The position numbers were made by a program, and so were the translations under genes. 64,000 nt of DNA, taken from the NCBI RefSeq assembly GCF_000526335.1, contig NZ_JAFW01000001.1, positions 930,001-994,000 on the forward strand, given 5' to 3'. Below, one piece after another: positions 57,993 to 64,000 of the stretch. The notes beneath the pieces were generated by a model, which searched no databases, was not told where the DNA came from, and saw nothing but the letters and a program-made list of their open reading frames with translations. This DNA comes from Arthrobacter sp. 31Y (GTDB taxonomy: Bacteria; Actinomycetota; Actinomycetes; Actinomycetales; Micrococcaceae). The stretch's first letter is position 1; the number at the start of each line of letters is the position of its first letter.

Positions 57993-58056
57993 CCTGACCA
58001 GCCGGGCCATGCTGATGGATGATCGAAACCATCCATAGCAGGCCCGGCCGGTCAGG
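57993..58056 (-). other. Large hairpin between rpsK and rpoA
   Basis: Arms CCTGACCAGCCGGGCC (57993-58008) and GGCCCGGCCGGTCAGG (58041-58056) pair over 16 positions with one mismatch. Inside them TGCT and GATGG pair with CCATC and AGCA around a CAT bulge. There is no T tract, which argues for processing or attenuation rather than simple termination. Confidence 0.75.
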
Positions 58057-58070
58057 CGGGGAAGACCTAA

Positions 58071-58472
58071 TTAGACGCGGCGGCGCTTCGGCGGGCGGCA
58101 ACCGTTGTGGGCGCTGGGGGTGACGTCCTGGATGGAGCCAACCTCGAGGCCAGCGGCCTGAAGCGAACGGATTGCGGTTTCGCGTCCGGATCCCGGGCCC
58201 TTGACGAATACGTCAACCTTGCGCAGACCGTGCTCCTGAGCGCGCTTTGCAGCAGCTTCAGCAGCCATCTGGGCAGCGAACGGGGTGGACTTACGGGAGC
58301 CCTTGAAGCCAACCTCACCGGCGGAAGCCCATGAGATTACAGCACCGTTCGGGTCCGTGATGGACACGATGGTGTTGTTAAAGGTGCTCTTGATGTGCGC
58401 CTGGCCAAGCGCAATATTCTTCTTATCCTTGCGACGCGGCTTACGAACCGCTCCACGAGTCTTCGGGGGCAT
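58071..58472 (-). CDS. rpsK: Ribosomal protein S11
   Basis: 133-residue small-subunit protein of the platform, full length. Conserved [19 protein letters not shown] and [20 protein letters not shown] (each about 20 residues) are present and the end is CRPPKRRRV. Lies 51 bp after rpsM and ahead of rpoA. Confidence 0.98.
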   Translation of the reverse strand: MPPKTRGAVRKPRRKDKKNIALGQAHIKSTFNNTIVSITDPNGAVISWASAGEVGFKGSRKSTPFAAQMAAEAAAKRAQEHGLRKVDVFVKGPGSGRETAIRSLQAAGLEVGSIQDVTPSAHNGCRPPKRRRV

Positions 58473-58523
58473 TGTTTCTCCTACAGAAAGTTATCGGGGG
58501 AAAACCGGATCAATCCCGAGGGA

Positions 58524-58901
58524 TTAACGTCCGGCCTTCTTCTTGCCAGCGACGGTGCGCTTCGGGCCCTTACGGGTACGAGCGTTGGTCTTCGTACGCT
58601 GTCCGCGTACGGGCAGGCCCTTGCGGTGGCGCAGGCCTTCGTAGCTGCCGATCTCTACCTTGCGGCGGATGTCAGCGGCTACCTCGCGGCGAAGGTCACC
58701 CTCAACCTTGTAGTTGCCTTCAATGTAGTCACGCAGCTGGACCAGCTCGGCGTCAGTCAGGTCCTTGACGCGAACGTCAGCGCTGATGCCGGTGGCAGCC
58801 AGGGTTTCGTGTGCACGGGTCTTGCCCACGCCGTAGATGTAAGTAAGCGCAATTTCCAACCGCTTTTCGCGGGGAATGTCTACGCCAGCGAGACGAGCCA
58901 T
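58524..58901 (-). CDS. rpsM: Ribosomal protein S13
   Basis: 125 residues, head of the small subunit. [20 protein letters not shown] is the standard N-terminus and decides the ATG at 58901; the open frame up to 59018 adds 39 unrelated residues. Helix-two-turn-helix region and basic tail ([20 protein letters not shown]) are complete. Confidence 0.98.
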   Translation of the reverse strand: MARLAGVDIPREKRLEIALTYIYGVGKTRAHETLAATGISADVRVKDLTDAELVQLRDYIEGNYKVEGDLRREVAADIRRKVEIGSYEGLRHRKGLPVRGQRTKTNARTRKGPKRTVAGKKKAGR

Positions 58902-59097
58902 ATTGGCAGTACTCCTTGAATAAACCGGAGGTCGTAGGCAGTACACCCACACGTTCAGTGTGGCCCCAGCCTCCGACCGGGGGTTCGCTGACCAGGCTCT
59001 GTAATGCAGTCCTGGCACAGCTTGTGCTGCCTTTATTTACTTGCGTGGGCTAGCAGCCCAGGTTTGTCCTTGCGGACACTGATTCCCGAAAGGGGAA
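58902..59097. other. Spacer between rpmJ and rpsM
   Basis: About 196 bp without a gene. It holds a small hairpin CCACAC-N5-GTGTGG at 58947-58963 and GC-rich flanks. Possibly a leader that tunes rpsM-rpsK expression; nothing more can be said. Confidence 0.45.
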
Positions 59098-59211
59098 TTA
59101 GCCCTGGCGCTGCTTGTGGCGCGGGTTCTCGCAGATCACCATGACCCGGCCGTTACGGCGGATCACTTTGCACTTGTCGCAGATCTGCTTGACGCTCGGC
59201 TTGACCTTCAT
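59098..59211 (-). CDS. rpmJ: Ribosomal protein L36, zinc-binding form
   Basis: 37 residues read directly: [19 protein letters not shown], then [18 protein letters not shown]. The zinc ribbon ligands are the Cys pair in ICDKC, the Cys in VICEN and His in PRHK. This is the main L36, located in its standard place between infA and rpsM. The zinc-free alternative is encoded at 16384-16506, so both forms can be compared within this window. Confidence 0.97.
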   Translation of the reverse strand: MKVKPSVKQICDKCKVIRRNGRVMVICENPRHKQRQG

Positions 59212-59283
59212 GGCGTTCCTTTGCGTGTTTTGCAGTTGATCTGCTGGAGCGGCTTAGGCACTATTGCCTTGCCGCCCAGCAAT

Positions 59284-59505
59284 TTACTTGTAGCGGTAGA
59301 CGATACGACCACGTGTGAGGTCGTATGGGCTCAGCTCAACCACTACCCGGTCCTCGGGGAGGATTCGAATGTAGTGCTGTCGCATCTTCCCAGAGATGTG
59401 TGCGAGAACGACGTGCTTATTGGTGAGCTCAACACGAAACATCGCATTGGGCAGCGCCTCAGTCACAACGCCCTCGATCTCAATGACCCCGTCCTTCTTG
59501 GCCAT
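59284..59505 (-). CDS. infA: Translation initiation factor IF-1
   Basis: 73-residue OB-fold protein binding the ribosomal A site during initiation. The sequence [20 protein letters not shown] and [20 protein letters not shown] is the family consensus and the C-terminus is GRIVYRYK. First gene of this ribosomal cluster; the region upstream (59506-59700) should contain its promoter. Confidence 0.98.
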   Translation of the reverse strand: MAKKDGVIEIEGVVTEALPNAMFRVELTNKHVVLAHISGKMRQHYIRILPEDRVVVELSPYDLTRGRIVYRYK

Positions 59506-59700
59506 ATCCTCCGCTAACTGTTGTTTGCCACCGTCCTTCAGTTAGGCACCGAAGATCCAGCGGACGTTTTTTGTTTGCTTGGCCCTCTTGGAACCACGAC
59601 ACTAAAAAGGGCGTGGCTGCACAGACAACCAACAAATAACTCTACGCCAATGAGGCCGGAAAGTTAAATCCGTCAATGGTAGCGCACCTGTCTCCAGCCG

Positions 59701-60651
59701 TCACTCCCCCGCTGGACGATAAGCCGGGAAGTCTCCCGCCGCCGTCGAGACGCTTTCCGCCGCCAGGACACCATCCAGAATGGCTAGTCGTACAGCCTCC
59801 GCAGCGGCGCTTTGGAGCGTTATCAGCGAGACTTGGCGCGCCTGTTCGGTACTGCGGTCAAGCTCGACGGCGCCGGTCGCCAAAGCGAACACAGTGTCAC
59901 CGTCCGCCAAAGTATGGGACGGATCCAAAGCCCGGGCCAACCCCGCATGCCCGGCGCTGGCAGTCCGCTTGCATTCAGCCACATCCAGCACTGCATTCGT
60001 CGCGATCACAACCAGCGTCGTGTTGAGCCCCTGCGGCGGAACTACCGAGCCCGCAGAAGAGTGTGACCCCGCCCCGCTGAACAACGGAGAACCGAGCGCG
60101 TTCACCACCGCAATGGCACCAACAATCACCCCGCCATCAAGAGTGATGGAAGAGGTACCAACCCCGCCTTTGTATTGTCCCCGTGCAACAACGGCGCCGG
60201 TCCCGGCGCCCACGTTTCCACGTCCGACGGCGGCGTGGTCGCCCGAGGCGAAAGCTACGGCAGCAGCCTGGTACCCCATGTCGGCGTCGGGCCGGGCTTT
60301 CACGTCGCCACCCCGCCCGAGGTCGAAGATGGCGGCCGCCGGAACAATGGGCACCACAGTCCCCGGAACAGCAAAACCTCTCCCCTGTTCCTCACACCAC
60401 AACTGAGCGCCCGGCGCCGACGCCAACCCAAAGGCACTGCCCCCAGTCAAAACCACCGCATCCACGGTGGAAACCAACGTTGTCGGATCCAGAGCATCAG
60501 TCTCATGCGTCCCGGGCCCACCCCCGCGCACATCGACAGACCCCACAGTCCCCGGCGGAGGAAGCACTACAGTAACCCCGGACAACCACCCCTCCCCCAT
60601 CCTCTGCACATGCCCAACCCGTACCCCGGCAACATCGGTGATCGAATTCAT
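59701..60651 (-). CDS. P1-family (DmpA-like) peptidase
   Basis: Self-processing Ntn-type aminopeptidase family, 316 residues. The N-terminal region ITDVAGVRVGHVQR and the glycine-rich GGGPGTHETDAL are typical, as is VVLTGGSAFGLASAPG. In characterised members the chain is cut before a nucleophile Ser or Thr that begins the beta subunit. Here the matching segment is GLNTTLVVIATNAVLD near residue 220, so the nucleophile is probably threonine; this is inference. The ATG at 60651 is preceded by GGAG; the frame upstream to 60909 is not conserved-looking. Substrates are probably small peptides. Confidence 0.86.
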   Translation of the reverse strand: MNSITDVAGVRVGHVQRMGEGWLSGVTVVLPPPGTVGSVDVRGGGPGTHETDALDPTTLVSTVDAVVLTGGSAFGLASAPGAQLWCEEQGRGFAVPGTVVPIVPAAAIFDLGRGGDVKARPDADMGYQAAAVAFASGDHAAVGRGNVGAGTGAVVARGQYKGGVGTSSITLDGGVIVGAIAVVNALGSPLFSGAGSHSSAGSVVPPQGLNTTLVVIATNAVLDVAECKRTASAGHAGLARALDPSHTLADGDTVFALATGAVELDRSTEQARQVSLITLQSAAAEAVRLAILDGVLAAESVSTAAGDFPAYRPAGE

Positions 60652-61030
60652 GGCTCCATTCTCCACCTTGGGAGCCTGACAAAACTGCGGGCGGGCTGGA
60701 CCCCGGCAGCGCGCGTCTAAGGTGGGCCCACGACGGCCGGGTTCCCTGACCGAGCTTGCGAGGTTAGGGCGCCGTTGGGGCGGAACGACCGAGCGCGCAG
60801 AGGGGTTCAGTCTGCCCGCAGTGCACGGCCCAGAGATCAAGTGGGAGCCGGGCCTCAAATACGAACAAGCGAGTAACGCCGAGTAAACGGGCTTGGAAGT
60901 GTAAGCCAACTATCGATACGGGGCCCCATTTTGGCCCAAACGCAGGCTTTGGGTGTGGTGAGCTAGGCCTGTCTTCGCCGCCCCGGTCCGGGAGCTGGCG
61001 CCCCACATTCGCCCGAACCGTTAGTGACTC
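60652..61030. other. Intergenic region before the sugar ABC transporter
   Basis: About 380 bp lying between the divergent peptidase and permease genes. I see no gene, no clear promoter and no convincing inverted repeat. Long open frames on the minus strand reflect GC bias. Confidence 0.4.
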
Positions 61031-62020
61031 ATGACTACCCGACAAATTCACAGCAGCAGTGCTGCGCCTGCAGACAGGCCGGAGCCCGGGACTCCGGTTC
61101 CGTCCGTACCAGCAGCCAAGCCCAGTCAGGTTAGGAAGCGCTGGTCCGGCCGCAGTCGCCGGGAATTCTTCGTCTTTCTGGCCATGGCCCTGCCCAACCT
61201 CGCGTTGATCGGCACCTTCACCTATTGGCCGCTGATCAACAACATCTACTACTCCACCTTGGATTGGACCCTCGGCTCGGCTTCGGCCACGGTGGTGGGG
61301 CTGCAGAACTACGTCACGTTCTTCACCAGTGAAGACGCGTCCAAGGTCCTTGGGACCACCGCGATCTTCACGCTGGTGACGGTGGGCGGCTCCATGGTCC
61401 TGGGCCTGCTGGTTGCCCTTGCCTTGAACTCCAAGGTCCGGGGCACCACTTTTGCCCGGTCCGCAGTGTTCGCCCCGTATGTGCTTTCCGGTGTGGGTGT
61501 TGGTTTGGTGTGGCTGTTCATTTTCGATCCCGGCTACGGGGTGTTGGCTTGGATCCTGCGCGGCTTTGGCCAGCAGAGTCCTCAGTGGATCAACGATCCC
61601 CAGCTCTCGTTGGTCATGGTGATCATCGTGTACGTCTGGAAGAACCTGGGCTACTGCGCTGTGGTCTACTTGGCCGGCCTGCAGTCACTTCCCCGCGACG
61701 TCATGGAGGCAGCAGCGCTGGATGGCGCCAACAGTGCACGGAGGTTTTTCAACATCTCCGTACCGCTGCTTTCCCCCACCACGTTCTTCCTGCTGATCAC
61801 CACCATGCTGAGTTCATTGCAGGCATTTGACCTCATCCGCATCATGACCCCGTTGGGGAATGGCACCAGCACACTGATCTATGAGGCGTACTTGCAGGCG
61901 TTCGGCGCGTACAACCGGGCAGGCTACTCAGCTGCGATTTCGGTGATTCTCTTCGCGATTCTGCTCATCATTACTGTTCTTCAACTGCGGTTCGTTGAGC
62001 GAAAGGTCCACTACTCATGA
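61031..62020 (+). CDS. Sugar ABC transporter permease, MalF/UgpA type
   Basis: 329-residue inner-membrane permease with six helices after a 40-residue polar N-terminus. The cytoplasmic EAA loop that contacts the ATPase is EAAALDGANSARRFFNISVP near residue 230. No Shine-Dalgarno sequence precedes the ATG at 61031 and an in-frame stop lies two codons upstream, so initiation may be weak or leaderless. First gene of an operon permease-permease-binding protein; its stop overlaps the next start (ATGA). Confidence 0.92.
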   Translation: MTTRQIHSSSAAPADRPEPGTPVPSVPAAKPSQVRKRWSGRSRREFFVFLAMALPNLALIGTFTYWPLINNIYYSTLDWTLGSASATVVGLQNYVTFFTSEDASKVLGTTAIFTLVTVGGSMVLGLLVALALNSKVRGTTFARSAVFAPYVLSGVGVGLVWLFIFDPGYGVLAWILRGFGQQSPQWINDPQLSLVMVIIVYVWKNLGYCAVVYLAGLQSLPRDVMEAAALDGANSARRFFNISVPLLSPTTFFLLITTMLSSLQAFDLIRIMTPLGNGTSTLIYEAYLQAFGAYNRAGYSAAISVILFAILLIITVLQLRFVERKVHYS

Positions 62021-62937
62021 GCGCGCCCTCACCCGCCGTCGTCGTTGATTCCCCACAGGAGAACGCGCAGTCAGCTGCCAAGCATGAGCCACCGCGGCCG
62101 TTCTCCAAAACCAACCTCATCCGGACGGTGGCCGCCGGCTACCTGCCACTGATCCTTGCAACGCTTGTGGTCTTCCTGCCCTTGCTCTGGATGTTGCTGA
62201 GTTCATTCAAGCAACCCGGGGAGATCGTCACTATGGATCTGAAGATCCTGCCCGAGTCATTGAACCTTGAGAACTACGCCACAGCGATGACCACGGTTCC
62301 GTTCGCCCAGTTCTTCGCCAACAGCCTGATCGTTACGGCGGTGGGTTCCACCATCAAGGTGATGCTCGCGATCCTGACGGCGTACGCGCTGGTGTTTGTG
62401 CGCTTCCCGTTCAAGAACGTGATCTTCGTGCTGATCCTGGTGGCACTTATGGTCCCCGCGCAGGTGTCCATTCTGCCGAACTACATCCTGATCGCAGGCA
62501 TGGGTGGCAAGAACACCCTGTGGGGCATCATCCTTCCAGGTTTGGGGACGGCGTTTGGCACGTTCCTTTTGCGTCAACACTTCCTGACTTTGCCGTCGTC
62601 GATTCTGGAGGCCGCGGAGATCGACGGAGCGGGTCATTGGCGGCGGCTGTGGCAGATCATCGTGCCAGTCTCGGTGCCGTCCATCGCCACAGTGGCGCTC
62701 GTGACCGTGGTCAGCGAATGGAATGACTACATTTGGCCGCTCATCATCACTGACCGCCCCGAAACCATGACGCTCCCCGTGGGGCTGACCCTGCTGCAGA
62801 ACTCTGAGAGCAACGGTGCCGGCTGGGGAATCCTCATGGCTGGAGCGGTTTTGGTGATCGTTCCCATCCTGCTGGTGTTCGCAGCGCTCCAGCGCTACAT
62901 CGTTGCCGGGCTGACACAGGGCAGTGTCACCGGCTGA
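62017..62937 (+). CDS. Sugar ABC transporter permease, MalG/UgpE type
   Basis: 306-residue partner permease with six helices. The N-terminal 40 residues are polar, followed by a first helix (YLPLILATLVVFLPLLWMLL). The EAA loop is EAAEIDGAGHWRRLWQIIVP near residue 195. Together with the preceding protein it forms the membrane channel of a sugar or glycerol-phosphate type importer. The ATPase is not in the window and may be a shared MsiK-like subunit, which is usual for actinobacteria. Confidence 0.92.
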   Translation: MSAPSPAVVVDSPQENAQSAAKHEPPRPFSKTNLIRTVAAGYLPLILATLVVFLPLLWMLLSSFKQPGEIVTMDLKILPESLNLENYATAMTTVPFAQFFANSLIVTAVGSTIKVMLAILTAYALVFVRFPFKNVIFVLILVALMVPAQVSILPNYILIAGMGGKNTLWGIILPGLGTAFGTFLLRQHFLTLPSSILEAAEIDGAGHWRRLWQIIVPVSVPSIATVALVTVVSEWNDYIWPLIITDRPETMTLPVGLTLLQNSESNGAGWGILMAGAVLVIVPILLVFAALQRYIVAGLTQGSVTG

Positions 62938-62989
62938 ATTTCTCCAACCGCACCATTCGCATCGAAGTAACGTATTGAGAGGAAACACC

Positions 62990-64000
62990 ATGCGCAGCAA
63001 CCTTGACCGCCGCCATTTCCTGGGGCTGGCAGGCCTCGGAGCCGGAGCCGCGGCCCTCGCCGCATGCGGCGGACCGTCGACGGCGGGGACGGCAGACGCC
63101 GTCGACACCGCGACGATCGACTTCAGCGGTGTAAAGCCCGCCGCCTCCATCGATTTCTGGACCAACCACCCTGGCAAGTCCCAGGACGTGGAGAAGGAGA
63201 TCATCGAGAAGTTCCACGCCAAGTACCCGGACATCAAGGTCAACCTGGTGACGGCCGGCGCCAACTACGAGGAAATTGCCCAGAAGTTCCAGACGTCCCA
63301 GGCAGCTAAGACGGGCCTGCCCGGGCTGGTAGTCCTCTCCGATGTGTGGTGGTTCCGCTACTTCTCCAACGGCAGCATCATCCCCATTGATGGCCTGGTG
63401 AAGCAGCTGGACATCCAGATCGACGACTTCCAGAAGTCGCTGGTGGACGACTACAAATACGACAACAAGCAGTGGGCGCTCCCCTACGGCCGTTCCACCC
63501 CGTTGTTCTACTACAACAAGGACCACTTCAAGGCAGCCGGGCTTCCGGACCGCGCACCCGCTACCTGGCAGGAATTCGCGGACTGGGCCCCGAAACTCAA
63601 GGCCACGTCCGGTGCGCAGTACGCCTACATCTACCCTGCCCTCGCCGGCTACGCGGGCTGGACCCTCCAGAACAACCTGTGGGGTTGGGGCGGCAGCTGG
63701 TCCAAGGACTGGGACATCACCTGCGATTCACCCCAATCCGTGGCCGCACTGCAGTGGGCGCAAGATTCCATCTATAAGGACGGCTGGGCCGGCGTCTCCT
63801 CCAAGGAGGCAGCAGACGACTTCGCCGCCGGCATCACCTCTTCCACGATTTCCTCTACAGGCTCATTGCTCGGCGTCCTGAAAGCCGCCAAGTTCAACGT
63901 GGGCGTCGGGTTCCTGCCCGGTGGCCCGGAGGCACCCAGCGGCGTCTGCCCCACCGGCGGCGCTGGCCTCGGCATCCCCAGTGGCATCAGCAAGGAAGAA
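62990..64000 (+). CDS. Sugar-binding lipoprotein of the ABC importer (3' end missing)
   Basis: Extracellular solute-binding protein, family 1; 337 residues are visible and the frame is open at the window end. The signal peptide is Tat-like with DRRHFLGLAGLGAGAAALAA and lipobox LAAC near residue 27, so it is anchored in the membrane after export. Mature sequence has ASIDFWTNHPGKSQDVEKEI and ALPYGRSTPLFYYNKDHFKA, typical of the UgpB/MalE-like group. The ligand is probably a sugar or glycerol 3-phosphate, not decided by sequence. AGAGGAAA lies upstream of the ATG. Confidence 0.92.
   Translation, partial: MRSNLDRRHFLGLAGLGAGAAALAACGGPSTAGTADAVDTATIDFSGVKPAASIDFWTNHPGKSQDVEKEIIEKFHAKYPDIKVNLVTAGANYEEIAQKFQTSQAAKTGLPGLVVLSDVWWFRYFSNGSIIPIDGLVKQLDIQIDDFQKSLVDDYKYDNKQWALPYGRSTPLFYYNKDHFKAAGLPDRAPATWQEFADWAPKLKATSGAQYAYIYPALAGYAGWTLQNNLWGWGGSWSKDWDITCDSPQSVAALQWAQDSIYKDGWAGVSSKEAADDFAAGITSSTISSTGSLLGVLKAAKFNVGVGFLPGGPEAPSGVCPTGGAGLGIPSGISKEE

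Noticed and set aside
60652..61030. Possible hidden gene or mobile element remnant upstream of the sugar importer
   Set aside because: No ORF with a recognisable motif, no inverted terminal repeats and no target duplication could be seen.

Overview
The window comes from a high-GC actinobacterium of the family Micrococcaceae, most likely Arthrobacter or Paenarthrobacter. The evidence is the gene repertoire (mycothiol enzyme MshA next to actinobacterial Ino1, a GroES/GroEL operon under CIRCE control, a Tad pilus locus of actinobacterial type), frequent GTG starts and the strong GC bias of third codon positions. It is ordinary chromosome: no rRNA, tRNA, insertion sequence, prophage or CRISPR array was seen. 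The first and last genes are cut by the window edges.

Layout. 1-10 kb: a partial membrane protein, an ABC exporter, guaB, two tandem paralogous acyltransferase-3/SGNH proteins, and a flavin monooxygenase. 10-20 kb: a TPR-LuxR regulator, groES-groEL with two CIRCE operators, a THUMP-like methyltransferase, a zinc-starvation operon (CobW-like protein, zinc-free L36, AroE-like dehydrogenase) behind a Zur-like box, and a YbdK-type carboxylate-amine ligase. 19-24 kb: one tightly overlapping operon alr-tsaE-tsaB-rimI-tsaD for wall alanine racemisation and tRNA t6A formation. 23-32 kb: a divergent PfkB kinase/GH4 glycosidase pair, an acetyltransferase, mshA, fhs, ino1 and an aldo/keto reductase. 32-38.5 kb: the glgX(treX)-treY-treZ operon making trehalose from glycogen. 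38.5-46 kb: nicotinamide-nucleotide repair, acpS, glmS, coaA, a D,D-carboxypeptidase lipoprotein and glmM. 46-47 kb: rplM-rpsI. 47-55 kb: a Tad/Flp pilus locus. 55-59.5 kb: infA-rpmJ-rpsM-rpsK-rpoA-rplQ-truA. 59.7-64 kb: a P1-family peptidase and a sugar ABC importer.

Connections. glmS and glmM give two steps towards UDP-GlcNAc. This is the donor used by MshA, whose acceptor, inositol 1-phosphate, is made by Ino1, so mycothiol and wall precursors share genes here. rpmJ (zinc-binding L36) and its zinc-free copy both lie in the window, and the copy sits directly behind the Zur-like promoter.

Most noteworthy: the apparently leaderless zinc-starvation operon with a CobW-like protein that has lost its nucleotide-binding motifs; a Tad ATPase whose conserved Walker B glutamate is replaced by valine; a rho-independent terminator lying over the annotated truA start; a large hairpin between rpsK and rpoA; two putative operator palindromes; and several perfect inverted or direct repeats between genes. 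I did not find a clearly new multi-gene defence or mobile system. All assignments were made by reading the sequence without database searches.
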